Below the pieces are notes generated by a model. The model saw only the letters and a program-made list of their open reading frames with translations. It ran no database searches and was not told the origin of the DNA. Shown one piece after another: positions 1 to 12,180 of a DNA stretch of 64,000 nt. The number at the start of each line of letters is the position of its first letter. The stretch's first letter is position 1. A program made the position numbers and the translations under genes. The stretch is from positions 13,025,501-13,089,500 of the forward strand of contig JAPQWV010000005.1 of the NCBI GenBank assembly GCA_027422505.1. The letters run 5' to 3'. The DNA is from Craterostigma plantagineum (taxonomy: Eukaryota > Streptophyta > Magnoliopsida > Lamiales > Linderniaceae).

Positions 1-515
1 CTCTAGGGAATAAGAGAAAATGAGCATGTGTATCGGCTCGAGAACGAACAAGAAGAACTTCGCCATAGATAATCTCTTAGCCTCGTAGAGAAGCGGAGCT
101 TCAGCTGAGCAAGTGCAGAAAATTTACAAGAGATAAAAAGGATGAAAAAGACAAAAAGACGAAAGAGAAAAATACCGGAGAAAAGGAGAACGACAAAGGA
201 ATGGAAGAAGACATAAAGCTCACTTTTCCCAATAGTTCCCTTCCCTTCTTAGTCATAACCAAATTAAAGCCTTCAAAGTCCCTTTAATTCCAAAACGACG
301 GTTTCTCGCTCGGTGAAATGATTAAAAGCACCTCGATCACAGGTAAATTGACTTAATATGACTTGTGTTGACTTGAGTGATATAAATATAAAAATCCCTA
401 GTTAAAAATAAATTAGTGCTAGAGCGAACCTAGTGAGAGTTGTCGAAATGGATACATCTGTGAACTCAAAACTTCAGTATGCTGACATGACTAGACGGCA
501 TAAAAATCTTTCAAC
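1..515. other. Unassigned left flank
   Basis: I recognise no gene here. A Lys/Glu-rich open stretch runs on the plus strand from about 136 to 286 and ends in TAA; it has no recognisable domain and could be a remnant of a retroelement gag. Before the LINE inserted, this flank was continuous with the sequence that resumes at 4074. Confidence 0.4.
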
Positions 516-531
516 TGTTCTGTGAATTTTT
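516..531. repeat. LINE target-site duplication, left copy
   Basis: Sixteen bases identical to 4058-4073. It runs directly into the T tract that represents the poly(A) tail of the minus-strand LINE. Confidence 0.9.
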
Positions 532-546
532 TTTTTTTTTTTTTTT

Positions 547-1221
547 GGGAAGTGTTCACTAAACGAAAGAAACAGGAGTACATGGACAGCGTACATGATA
601 ACGCTCACGACGCAACAAGCGGTAACATCTACCGACCAGACAACACAACAAGACCAAAACAGCCCAGACACCAACCAGGTCCCTACAAGACCAAGCCAAA
701 TACAGAGACTACCAGCACATGGTAACAAAGGCAAAGGAGGTGTCACACCCCAAAATCAATCAACAGGAGTCTGGCACCAGTTGTAGTGCCAGCAGGGCAG
801 TCGGTTGTTGTGCGAACAAAGTGCCAGAGCACAGCGGAGGAAACTTCCATGCGGAAATTCCTAACGGAGGGGGTGAAGTGCAGCGAGTGCTTCCGCAGGT
901 CTGGTCGGGGAAAGGCTTAGATGCCAACTCCTGTTTCTTTCCGCCAGGGAGCGCAACCAGCAAGTGAGGCCTGCATGCGGCACGGGCGAGCCGGTAGGAC
1001 ACCCCAGATGAAGCAGCAGCCAGGCCAACCTGCAGACAAGCAAAGCGGAGCACAGTACAAGAACGAAAAGAGAAAACAAAACGAAGGGGATGGGGGGAGG
1101 GAAGAGGGCAAGATGTGGGGAAAGGGGGAGAAGGGGGGAGGTGGTGTCTCTTATGGGCTCCTTCCAACTCATCCATCAGCCCACCAAACCCTGAACCGAA
1201 GCAAGACCAGTCCCAAGCACC
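547..1221 (-). other. LINE 3' untranslated region with G-rich tract
   Basis: Sequence between the ORF2 stop (1222-1224) and the tail. Reading frames on both strands here have no domains. On the plus strand seven runs of three or more G fall within 1086-1138, enough for intramolecular G-quadruplexes. The LINE transcript itself is C-rich at this place. Confidence 0.7.
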
Positions 1222-4057
1222 CTAGGTAGTCCAGTCCAAACACCAGGTCCGGCGCATGGCGTTCAATTGCAGATTGTACTTGGGCGGAAGAGTCGAGATT
1301 CGAATACTAAAGAGGGCCTCCATTTCAGCAACTATCCGTTCCGGTGATCGACGAATCCCATCGTGCCATCTTCTATTGCGCTCCGACCAAAGATGGTAGA
1401 CAAGTGAAGCAAGGGCATGCCGAGGCCCCAACACGGCAAGGTGCTTGCCCCGCCACCTTCTGGCCGCCCAAAGCACGCTCTCCGGCCAATCCCTGTAAGG
1501 CCATCCAAAGTGCAGATGATTACGTATTAGGTTAAGGCAGCGAATAGAGAAGGTACACTCAAAGAATAAATGTCGCGTAGTCTCCATAATATCTGCGTCG
1601 CAGAGAAGGCAAACTGAGGTTCCCGCCGCAGAAGCGATCCAAGGCTTGTCTCTAGTCGCTAGCTTATCCCTAATCGCAAGCCAGAGCATGAAGTCATGTC
1701 GAGGGATGGCTAATGGGCCGCCGAAGAGGGTATGCCAGGGTACAATCGGTTGCCTTTGGCGGATGCTCTCCCTTGCGGAAGCGGTAGTGAAGCGACCATT
1801 TGCGTTGGCAGCCCATCTAATCGTGTCACGTTCGGTCGGGTGGGTGAGTGGTAAAAGAGGGCCGAAGTCGAGGTATTCCACTGAAGTTTGAGCTGGCCAG
1901 CACCATCCTCCCTCGTTGATTACCTCGCTGAGTTTCGAGTCCCTGGGTAAGCCCATTATCATAGGTCCTCGAGGGTAGCGTTCCACTAGGGGTTCTTCGA
2001 GCAGCCAAGGGTCGGTCCAGAGGAGTGTGTTGGCCCCATTGCCAATGCGGAATTGAATGAGAGTCCTAAATTCGGCTCGCAGCTTCAATATCTTTCTCCA
2101 GCTCCATGAAGTCCTAGTCCCCGGTCGGATGGACCATAAGGAACTATTGTGCAGCCTCGTTCGTCTAATCCAGGTGGCCCAAATCGAGGTGTCGTCGTCC
2201 GTCAGAATGTTCCAAAGCAGACGCATGAGTAGAGCCTTATTATCAGTCTCAATCGAGCGAAGGCCAAGTCCACCTTCAGCTTTAGGCAAGCAAATATCAG
2301 TCCAAGCCACCTTGGCACTCGTACCTTTCCAAAGAAAGGCTCTAAGCCTCGCTTCAATGCTCCGGATAACGCCCTTCGGAAGGAGGAACACACCAGCCCA
2401 GTAGGTATGCAGTCCAAGGAGGACCGATTTGATCAATTGGGTGCGACCGGCGTACGATAGAGAGAGATTGGTCCATGAGCCTAGCCGCTTGTCCACGCTG
2501 GTCAGAAGAGGGGTACAGTCAGCAATCGTAAGTCTTGATGTAATAAGGGGAACACCGAGATAGCGTACGGGAAGTGATCCCAGCGAGAAACCCATAATAT
2601 CTTGGAGGGCGTTCTTCAATCGGTCGGCGCGCTTAGATACAAACATTGCACTCTTATTGATGTTTGCTTTTAGGCCTGATAAGTTAGCAAAGAGATCGAG
2701 GCTGCGTTTGAAGACCCCTACAGAATCGACATCCGCATGAGAGAAGAGGAGGAGATCATCTGCAAACGTAAGCATGAAAATCGCAGTTGCCTCACAGTTC
2801 CAGTGGTATCTGAAATTCGGGCTTTGCCTGATCTCGTCTTCAATGATGCCGTGAAGTACTTCCATAACCAGTGTGAAAAGGTAGGGTGAGATCGGGTCGC
2901 CTTGCCGAAGGCCCCTCCTCCCTTTAAAGTATCCCGTCGGAGTACCGTTGATGTTAATCGAGAAAGAGGGCGTGGTCAGGCAGGCCCGGATCCATCCAAC
3001 GAAAACCCGATGAAACCAATAGCCTCGAGCGCGGCCAAGAGAAAGTCCCATTCCACCGTGTCATACGCTTTCGCGATGTCCACCTTGAAGGCCACACGGT
3101 CAGGCAGCCCCATATTATTATATCCCTGACAAATTTCCTGTGCTAGTAAGATGTTATCCGTGATCCGGCGGCCAGGAATGAAGGCCGTTTGGGTTTGATG
3201 GACGAGTTGCCCAAGGCTGCCCCGTAGTCGATTGGCAATAATCTTGGAGATGATCTTGTAGAGTACGTTGCAGCAGGATATTGGCCTGAAGTCCTTAGCC
3301 ATCCGGGGGCTAGTGTTCTTTGGAATAAGTGTTATGAGCGTAGAGTTCAGTTCCCCCAAGAGATGTCCCGTCCGAAAGAATTCCTTGATGGCGTGGGTTA
3401 TGTCCCGTCCAATGGTGTCCCACGCGTCTTTAAAGAATGCCGCAGAGAAACCATCCGGCCCAGGAGATTTGTTGTCGCCAATGGAGAACAAAGCTTGCTT
3501 GATCTCCAGATCCGTGATCGGAAGAATCATGGCCTCGGCCTCCGTGGGTCCCAGTTTTCGGGCCATGTAAGGTGAGAGAGTGGCAGCATGCAAGGCCACC
3601 GTCCGGCTAGATAGTCCAAGCAGCTCAGTATAGTATCGAATGAGTTCAGCGCACACTTGATTATGTCCTTCGAAGGTAGTCCCTACTTCATCTTCAAGGG
3701 TGTATATCCGGTTATTGGCGCGACGCATGGCAACCTTCTTAAAAAAGAAGGATGTACATTGGTCCCCATCCTTAAGCCAAGCCACTTTGGCGCGTTGTAC
3801 TAACGCCGAATGCTCCATATCAACCGCTTTAGCATATGCTAAGCGACATCGCCTCTCAAGGACCAACAACTGCGGCTCCATAGGGTGCTGAATAGCAAGC
3901 TCCTGTGCGATATCCAGAAACCCCCGAGCCTCGAGAACATTGCGGTTGAGATCACCTTTGTCACGCCGGAGACGCTTCAGCTGTATTTTGATGTCCTTGA
4001 GTTTCTTCGTGACGGCGTACATGGGGTAGCCAGCAACCTCTCGCCTCCAAGCGGCTT
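1222..4057 (-). pseudogene. LINE ORF2 fragment: reverse transcriptase and zf-RVT region
   Basis: This encodes the reverse transcriptase that copies LINE RNA at a nicked target. The upstream frame (to about 3013) carries SPGPDGFSAAFFKDAW, an IPKN block, FRPISCCNVLYKIISKIIANRL and TAFIPGRRITDNILLAQE, all typical of plant LINE RT. The downstream frame carries GLRQGDPISPYLF, the catalytic FADDLLLFSHAD box, the thumb region and a C-terminal zf-RVT finger (CLLCDADIMETTRHLFFEC). The two frames switch near 3013, where about one nucleotide is lost after the EAIG codons. The N-terminal endonuclease is absent because of 5' truncation. The copy is dead. Confidence 0.92.
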
Positions 4058-4073
4058 TGTTCTGTGAATTTTT
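4058..4073. repeat. LINE target-site duplication, right copy
   Basis: Sixteen bases identical to 516-531, marking the 5'-truncation junction of the LINE. The host sequence resumes with aggcgtg at 4074. Confidence 0.9.
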
Positions 4074-6504
4074 AGGCGTGACAATGGTCGAAACAAAATA
4101 ATCTGACCCCATATTATTTGTAAAATTAGTATATACATGTATAATATAATAATAATCATAATAATAAAAATCTTATATAAAATACTTTTAAATCGCACAT
4201 TTTGATATGCAATATTTATTTGCATTTATACGGAATTGATTAAACGCGATATACTGTTCATGTTCATACCCTCGTGCGAAAATATAGATTACATGTTTAG
4301 GGGACCATGTATCTAGGCTATTCATGAAAAATCGCATGATTTTATTAATTGTTACTTAGATTTTATGTACTTTTCGATAAATCAATTGAGGTGCACTATT
4401 TGAGCGGGAGCATTTACAAGAATTATGCCTTGAATTCCAAATTATTTTGATGATCTTTCTCTAAGTGTTGCAGAAACAATGAGGAAGACTTCACGAGTTT
4501 ATCACGACTTGGAGTACACAGTAGTGGTTCAAATGTTAGTTGGTTAAATATTTGGATCGTCAACGTGTTTTGTGAATTTGAATTTAACCAATTTATCTCC
4601 AAAATATTTTTCAAGGGGAATCAAATAGAAAAATTGCTTCCAAAATTAACTCTAATATATTCAACATCTGTTGCTTTAAGCCATGCAGATCCATAAAAAG
4701 TGAAGACGGAGCCAGATGTCATCAACCAGAATTACAGGGAGTTAATTGCATTTATTTTCATACATTGGGGGAGTAATTATGTGATTTACTCGTAAACCTA
4801 GGATCAATCTGAAAAACAATAGAAAAACTTACTATCGTGAAATTCGTTTGAATTTTGCAATTTTCATTCGTAGATTCTCGAGCGGAAACTGATTTTGGAC
4901 CTAGGTGTAATTTTCGCCTTCATACTGATGAGCGAAATTAAACAGGAACCAAATGATTCTCGATCGGAATCGTTGAGCAAAAATTAAATAGTAACCAAAG
5001 CAAAATTCTCGATCGTAAGTTTCTCGATCGTAAATAGTAATGGGCTTAAATTCACTATGTCAAGAAAAATATCCAATCAGCCCAATTAAACGAAATCATT
5101 ACTTCCAATCGGAAATCCCCAAATACACGCTAAAACCCTCGATCGCAAAATTCAACAGTCAAATTTTCGTGCGAAAAACTTTTTCTCTCAAAAGACAAAC
5201 GTCAAAACCCTTCAAATCTTTCGTTTTTTCCTCTGATTTTCGTCTTTAGAAGGTATATTTGACTTCTTTTAGGGATTATCGTGTGTTTAAACTTCATGTG
5301 CATCTGTACTTTGAAATATTTCGCTTGATTCTGTGTTCATTTCTCGACTGTTCATATTCTGAGAACTCGAATGCTTGTTTGCAGTATTTTAGGCCAATAT
5401 CAAGTATAATCTAGGTAAAAAATGCATATTAAGATAGTTTGGAAGCCTCTTGATCGTTTTATGGTATATTATGTTGATTCTCTGTGTTATTTGAGTTTGA
5501 TTAAAAGAACGACTAAAACTGGGATTTTACCATTTGAAGGCGTCGAAGAACTTTTTCGCTCGCAAACAGTGTCAATTGAATTTCAATTGTTCTACTGTTT
5601 GCTCTGTAAAAGTTTTTCGATCGATAAACTTTTTGACTTAGTTGTTAAGAAAGATAAGTAGATTGAAAAATAATTACAATCGAGAATTTGAATTTGGATG
5701 TTATGCGAGCGAAATATTACTGAACGAAATAGATCTAATAGGTGCAAAATAAGTTTCGAGCGCAAAACTTACAATCGCAAATAGTAATTTCGATCGAAAA
5801 TTTTAGCGGCGATTTCTCGATCGTAAAAACACGTAGAAATGATTTTTATCGATCGAAAATTTTCTCGTGGAGTCACCTAGTTTCTCGCTGTCAATTTTCT
5901 TGATCGTAAAATTCCATAGCGAAAAACTATTTTAAAATCGAAATACTTTCTCGCTCGATAATTTTCACTGCGAAAAATTTTATTCACGCCCGAAAAATTT
6001 CTCGATCGTAAATTTACTCAGAAATCTAATTTCTCGATCGTAAATTTAGACGGAAATTTTTCTCGATCGTAAAATTTCTCGGCTACAGTACCACGCGTAT
6101 AACGTTCAGCACTTAGTAAAAGCTTCTAAGTCTTTTTCCATTGTAGCAGACCTTAGCGTATAAAATTTTTTCTCGATCGCAAATTAACACGGAGAATTAC
6201 ATTCAAAATTGCACGTAGACAATTTAATTGAGAATTTCAATTCTCGCGCGACAAAGAGCACGGAGTGAACAGTGCTTCAACACTTAGAAAAATTTTCAAC
6301 TAAATTTCATCGAACTTACATGCTTATGTTGAAATTGTATTACTCCTTCAATATTCACTTCGTATGATCTATGTGCAAATTTCATGATTTCAATTACGAA
6401 TTTATTCAAACATGCTATGACATGATCCATTATTGTGGTTTGATAAATTCGACTCAAATTAAAATTCTTGAACTAATGATTTACATTTCTTATGTGTATT
6501 TCAG
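4074..6504 (+). other. AT-rich untranslated tract with repeated CTCGATCG motif
   Basis: No supportable gene. From about 4860 to 6250 the AT-rich sequence is studded with CTCGATCG, TTTCGATCGAAA and relatives (for example near 4953, 5013, 5026, 5140, 5791, 5817, 6001, 6033, 6061 and 6173). It sits immediately upstream of an accessory retroelement frame. The same arrangement occurs between pol and the accessory frame in the intact Sirevirus (23612-25256, minus strand), so I read it as the homologous spacer of a truncated copy. A GGGGGAG polypurine stretch lies at about 4766-4774. Confidence 0.6.
6499..6504 (+). promoter_or_regulatory. Candidate 3' splice site before accessory frame
   Basis: A T-rich stretch ending TTTCAG immediately precedes the ATG at 6505. 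The other copy has an equivalent acceptor (TTTTATCTTGCAG) at its matching position near 23612. This suggests expression from a spliced subgenomic RNA, an inference from sequence only. Confidence 0.45.
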
Positions 6505-9500
6505 ATGGATCATTATCCTACTTACAATCACATCTATGAAAAGGCCCTGTACCTCAACGTACACGACACCAATTTCCAGCTCAACCTGACCACCTTTAGA
6601 TGTCTGGACGATATCATGGTGTTTATACTACAAGGTCATCCCCTGTGGCATGCTCTAACGGTGACGGCCTCTGTGCCGATGGTCTACCTCCAGCAGTTTT
6701 GGGGAATGATTAAGAGCCTCATCATGGACGTGGCGTACCACTTTACAATGGTTGTAGGGACGAGGCACGTCTGCATAAGCAAGAATGAGTTCAAACTTCT
6801 TCTCGATCTCCCTCTCACCCAAAATTATGACCCCCTTCCAACTGATGCGGAGCTGGTGCAAGACTTCCTTCAGATGGGATACCGTCCGCCGCTCACCAAA
6901 CTCGCAAATATGCAGAGCAACGGGATTCCTCATCCGTGGAAGACATTGTTTGGAATCATCAACAAATGTCTATCCCCGAAGCACGCCGGCTTCGACAAAG
7001 GCAACGGCAATATTCTGAGGATTTTCCATGGAATCGCCTTCTCGCGAAATGACGATTTCGCTCAACTGATCTGGAATGATCTAGCCGAGCAGATCAGGCA
7101 GAAGGAAAATAAACGCTCGAAGAATGTGTCGTCGCCCAGTGGTTTTCCGTTATCATTAGACAATAAATGGAGCTGTACGAGCAGAACGTACCTCGTCTGC
7201 CTCCTGGAGGAAATTATCAACCACCAAGGCTCAAATTTTTTCACAACCCGAAGCTAACGGACTTGGACCAGCCATCAATGGCCATACCGTTCGAGTCGCT
7301 ACGTCTCGCCGACCCCACTGGAGACATTTATAGATCATACTGCCGGGAGAATCATCTGACGGAACAGATGATTAGAGGGCCCCCGACAGACTTCGCAGTT
7401 AGTCCTCAACAACAACAACACTCTAGTACTGAGGACACTTTGATCGATGTTGTGGCCCAGGAGCTAGAGCAGGAGCCTCCAACTCAGGACGTGGAAATCC
7501 CTGACGATGATGCCACGCTGATTGACGCTGTGGCAGCAGAGTTGGAACAAGAGGCCCTACGGAAACACTCCAAGTGGAAGTTCCCGTCCATGTAGGCGTG
7601 CTCGAAGAGCCCATTGAGGAGGTTCTTCAATAAGTAGCACAGCCCGAGGCAGAAATGGGGCAAAGCTCACTTCCACTGGTGACGGAACAGGCTCGTGAGG
7701 ACGTTGAACATGAACCATCTCCTCACACAGCCACCTCATCCGACACGGAGTCCGACGAAGGAGATCCAACTAATGAGACGAACTCCCAGAAGATTAAGTA
7801 TCGAACTGGAGTCTCTCTTTCCCACCGTCATCACCGCATCAGATACCGCGCAGATCATCTCTTCAAGTGCTGCGGCCATTTCTTCGCTCAATCTTGAGCC
7901 GCAACACAACCTACCGGTGTCTGGTTTGCAGGTTCCAACCGAGCCTGCCGAAACACCCATATAGAAGAATCTTCAAGATTCGACTCAAGGATTGAGTGGA
8001 AGTCTCCAACAGTCACAACCTCAAGTGACTGCGAGCCAACCTGAGGAGCCGGTGTCTGCTCAAGGGTTGCTAACAGGCGACATCAGTCGACCTGGCCCAT
8101 CTTGACGGAGGCATCCGTCCAGTTCATCACTGAAGCCCAACTCCAGTCTGCGCTCTCTGCAGCCATCAAATCTCTAGAGGACAAAATGATGGAGAGAGTG
8201 CTAGCTGCCATCGAGACGTCCCAGCGTGACATTGGGAAAACACCCGTCTCAGAGGGCACTTCAGCACGAACCCACTCATCCCCACAACCCACACCCATTG
8301 ACCCACTAGCCGACTCTTCAATCCTTATCAACCTATACACCATTCCCATCACCCAGCTCCACGACATCCTTCTAGCCCGCCTTATCGGCCTTCCCACCCG
8401 AACGCCTCAGGAAGAATCTCTCTACAGGCGTCTCGTGGATCACCCTGAGCCACCTACTCAGTCTTGCCGAGTCCAAAGCTCCCGCACCCCGCGTCGACAT
8501 GACGATCCAGACGATCAAGATCGTCATGAGGGGGAGAAATGGCCTAGGACCTCATCAAGTGGACAAGGTGAAGGCCAAGGATAAGGCTCAGGCACAGTTC
8601 AGACAGGTGCTGGAGCAGGCCAAACCCAAACCACCACCCAAACAACCCACACCACGCACCGCACCACCACTCTAAACCATATAGACCCACCATCCTTCAG
8701 CCTAAGGATGCCTCCGCCCACACCTACGACACTCACAAGCCCCTTGCTTCCGGAAGAAGAAGCAAGTGCCGCCATGCTCATGGCCCTGGCTCAAACCCAA
8801 GCTACTCCCTCAGTTGCTCAAGACCAACCGGGACCGTCAGGACATGGTGTCAACCCACACGAGTTCCACGACAAGTATATCTTCGAAGGACAGTGGATGA
8901 CTCATTCCATGCCCGATGAGCATCAGAGACAACGGCTTAAGGACGTTCGACACTTCCTACAACAAGCTTCGGTGGACCTCGTACTAATAGAAGACGAAGA
9001 GCTTCAGGAAGGAGAAAATCACGAACAAGATCCCACAGGGCTTCCAGAATTGACTGCGCAACGAGCAAATTCTCCAACGAGACAAATACCAGGATTTGTT
9101 CGGATCGATACGCCTTGGAAGAATATTAGAATTGAGATTCCCTTCCTTGAAGAAGTTCGTGAGCATATTTGGAGGTCACCGAATAAAGTCAAAAAGCCGA
9201 ACGAGTTCGAACTCAGAGGGATCTCTCACTGGGAACAGCAGAAGAGAATGACGTATCTCTGGATGCTGACCCACCTCGGACTGGATGTGAGATTGGGTTT
9301 GACTAAAAGCCAAGCCAAGAGTCATTACAAGAGTCTCTCCCCAATCTGTCAGTTACTCAGCGTCTACTGTGCTAAAGGAGGACTTCCAACACCGTACTAT
9401 GTCATCAAGCGAGTAGACAGAACTCGAGAAGATCTAAGCGAGAGTGACCTACCGTATCTCCCCGCCGAGGAGGTGGACAACCTCTACAAGCTGTATGTAG

Positions 9501-9949
9501 AGAAGTAAAAAGGTTCTCAAGACTTCATCAAGAAAGAAGGACTCGGGGGACTCTACCGGTTCATAATGCGCCAAGTCAAGTACTTCGCCGCACACGACCT
9601 TCAGATGGCTCTGGAGAGCAACATGAAGAAGGTCAACATGACCGCTCCGCTCAACAAAGGACTTGAGATCGAAGGACTTCCCAACAATCACGTGCACATC
9701 AGCTCAGTCTTAGGCATCTCCCACCACAATCCGATCGCGAAGAAGACTAGGATGATGCTAAAGACTGAGATACACAAATTCTGTGATGGGACGCTCAAGG
9801 TCATCAGGAGAAATATAGAGCAAAGGTTGGAAGAAATCAACCGAGAGACTATGCTGAGGATCCACCGGTTCGTGAGAGAACAGACGCTCCTAATGGAATT
9901 ACTTGAGGACATCGAGGAGCGACTGGATCTCGGGTCCACTATAAAATAA
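6505..9949 (+). pseudogene. Sirevirus-type accessory protein frame (degenerate copy)
   Basis: Function is unknown. The protein is recurrent in plant copia elements and is often annotated as hypothetical. The N-terminal part (6505-about 7130) is conserved, with a VYLQQFW block and an HPWKTLFGIINKCLSPKHAGF block. A long Pro/Ser/Thr-rich middle (about 7250-8700) contains an HDDPDDQDRHEGEK motif (about 8494-8535). The C-terminal part (8708-9924) holds NEFELRGISHWEQQKRMTYLW, DLQMALESNMKKVN and KTEIHKFCDGTLKVI. The frame shifts near 7150 and again in the middle, and an in-frame TAA lies at 9506-9508. The last residues (from 9925) come from an inverted-repeat insertion, so the natural C-terminus is missing. 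The homologous copy is 20195-23611 on the minus strand. Confidence 0.8.
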
Positions 9950-10018
9950 ATGAGAAGGCAATCTATTTTATAATTGACCCGAGACTCGCCCATTTATTTT
10001 ATAGTGGACCCGAGATCC
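9925..10018. repeat. Perfect 28-bp inverted repeat with 38-bp loop
   Basis: Bases 9925-9952 are the exact reverse complement of 9991-10018 (arm begins GGATCTCGGGTCCAC). The left arm supplies the premature end of the accessory frame, so it marks a junction. The loop repeats a degenerate GACCCGAGA word. It could be a foldback element or a terminal structure of a larger insertion; no target duplication is evident. Confidence 0.9.
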
Positions 10019-10852
10019 ACCTCAGAAAAAAATTGCCCCGATTTTATCTTTATAATTATTATTTATTAAATATATGTTTCTATGTTATATGAATATATAT
10101 ATTTTTATATAAAATATTATAAGGGGCGGGTCTCGGTGCGGGTTCAGGCCGGGGTTGGCAACATCCGGACCCGCCCCAAACCCAGCCGGGGGCAAAAAAT
10201 ACTTAATCATTTATACAACTAAATGGCAAAAAATAATATATTGTGGGAGGGCTTTCTTATAACTGTTACTTCTCATTTTTCATGATTAAAATTTGTAATC
10301 ACGGTTGAAAATTATATGGTCAATATTAATGTGTTATATGAAATAAAGTTCGTGTGATTAAGTAATTCATACAACTTTTGCAATGATATCTTTTTTATTA
10401 ATCGTGTTATCGTTTACATTTTTGTGTGACATGTTTGAATATTTGTCAGTTTGTGCGAATATAATGTTCTAATGTATTGCAGTGGGCGATCAATTTTGTA
10501 AGAGTCGTTTAAGTCAAACTATTTCGCGCAAAGTAAGTAAATCTATCAGTATGTTCTTAAATTTCGTTCATGTTTCCGATGAGATGTTACTACATGTCAA
10601 ACCTGTAAAAACATATCTATATGGATGTATGAAACCTCCTAAAGTCAGTGTCAAACATTTTTTTAATTCCTTTCCGTCTACAGTTCCTTATATTAATCAA
10701 ATATATTATTAGATAAGCATCCATTATGTTCACTTACGGCCGTAACATTTTGCATATGAATGCACAACTGCTGTACAATGTTATAATGCACTATTACGAC
10801 GTTCTTACATGGTTCAGATCCATTTGAAATTATGCACGACCTCCTGTTTGTT
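10019..10852. other. AT-rich intergenic repeat sequence
   Basis: No gene. A GC-rich island at about 10125-10195 contains GGGGCGGGTCTCGGTGCGGG and a partly complementary CCGGACCCGCCCC stretch, a type of sequence common in dispersed plant repeats. The rest is AT-rich, and open frames at 10482-10712 and 10693-10923 show no domain. Confidence 0.5.
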
Positions 10853-10954
10853 AAATTACACGACTGCTTCAATAACAGTCGTGCAAAAATAGGACAAATC
10901 CTTAAATTACACGACTGCTTCAATAAAAGTTGTGCAAAAACAGGACAAATCCTA
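10853..10954. repeat. 51-bp direct repeat, two copies, with CACGACTG stem
   Basis: Two adjacent 51-bp units (10853-10903 and 10904-10954). Unit 1 contains an internal stem, CACGACTG (10859-10866) with CAGTCGTG (10876-10883); unit 2 has lost one arm. The same ACGACTG word recurs near 11068, 11090, 11236, 15695 and 15710. This is typical of subterminal repeats of non-autonomous DNA transposons. Confidence 0.7.
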
Positions 10955-11243
10955 AATAAACGTTAATCATGGATTATGAAATTAGAAACATAATTATGTA
11001 CAACTTCAAACAAAGAAATCAGAATAAATGTTCCCATACATACTCTTTACACCCGCAAGAACTGGACGACTGTACGAAAACTATTCCACGACTGTTATTG
11101 AAACAATCATGTAATTTAGGAAACAGGAGTAAGAACGATGCAGTATTGCATTATAACAATATACATCAGTAGTGCATTATGTTCATATTACATACCGTTA
11201 GTTAAGCAATCTCTCACCTAATTGTTGTAGACTGCACGACTGT

Positions 11244-12172
11244 TAGGGTGTTCTTTATTTGGGTGACCCAATTAACCCACCCGAACCGAACTGAGTTCGG
11301 CTTGTTTGGTTTCGTTAATTCGGGGATCGGATGGTTAATTGGGTCACCCGAATCGGGGAAATGGATCGGGTGTCGGGTGGGATAAAAACTTTGGGGCACA
11401 CTCGAAACCCGAACAACGTAATTATTTTTTTATATTGAAATATAATATATTACTTTATATAATTTTACTTAAACCTTAAAACATGTAAATCATATAAAAA
11501 ATGATACTAACTGGGCCTAGGGCATCGATTGCAATTCGCACACCATCAAACATTCACCAACATCAGAACACCAAATACACCATCTTCCTCTTTTGCTGTA
11601 ACTGCTATGCTACCATCTCTCAAGACCCAACCGAAACCAACACCTACCTGCCATCGCTGCCACCAATCACCAGTTACGACCCACGGGCATCCTCTCCGGC
11701 GTGCGGCCTGGCGCAGTTTTTGGCTTTCGTCGAAGAGCATACCATAGAACAAAGGATGGGAGGATTTTGTTGAAAGTGAATGATGCTTTGTGTTTTCTTC
11801 TCCTGATCGATCATAATTACTGACTAACAAATCACCATATCTTCGATGGCCCTCGAATGGGGAATCTCCTTCTCAAACATGGGGTGGCTAAGCTTCATGG
11901 CCTCCCAGGCTTCAGACGAAGAAACTGCCTTGAAATTCCCGAGGATGAACCGATGGCAGAGGAGGCTCAGTCTTGGGGCGTCGCACAGCACCAAGCTTGC
12001 TAATTGCTTTTATACAGAACCAAACCAGTTAACTCGAAAAACGAATAACTCGATAACCAAATAATTAATTGGTTTTGGTTCGGTTTGCGGGTGGTTGTCT
12101 CAACTATCAAAAACCCGAATAACCCGAACCGATATCTCGAACACCGATAATTAACCCATTTGAACACCCCTA
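11244..12172. mobile_element. Non-autonomous hAT-like transposon
   Basis: The terminal inverted repeats read TAGGG(G)TGTTC at both ends. They are flanked by acgactgt (11236-11243) and aagactgt (12173-12180), an 8-bp duplication with one mismatch, the hAT signature. The flanking sequence, with the insert and one duplication removed, matches a nearby paralogous empty site, acgactgtacgaaaactat, near 11068. Ends are rich in CCCGAACC/GGTTCGG words. No transposase is seen. The internal open frames (11501-11773, 11546-11830 on minus, 11846-12064) are unrecognised and may be host-derived. Confidence 0.82.
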
Positions 12173-12180
12173 AAGACTGT

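Larger units (their letters stand above)
532..4057 (-). mobile_element. 5'-truncated LINE (non-LTR retrotransposon)
   Basis: A LINE inserted on the minus strand. Its 3' poly(A) tail appears as a run of 20 T at 527-546. A 16-bp target-site duplication, tgttctgtgaattttt, lies at 516-531 and again at 4058-4073, so both insertion edges are visible. The body is about 3.5 kb and holds reverse transcriptase and a C-terminal zinc-finger region. The endonuclease half of ORF2 and all of ORF1 are absent, as expected from incomplete target-primed reverse transcription. Residues coded at 4058-4112 in the long minus-strand reading frame come from the target-site copy and host flank, not from the LINE. Confidence 0.93.

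Noticed and set aside
760..1229. Overlapping frames at 760-1229 as genes
   Set aside because: Low-complexity purine/pyrimidine sequence in the LINE 3' UTR, open on both strands by composition.
5040..5661. Frames at 5040-5249 and 5422-5661 as small genes
   Set aside because: They lie in the CTCGATCG-motif spacer, have no domain and show low-complexity composition.
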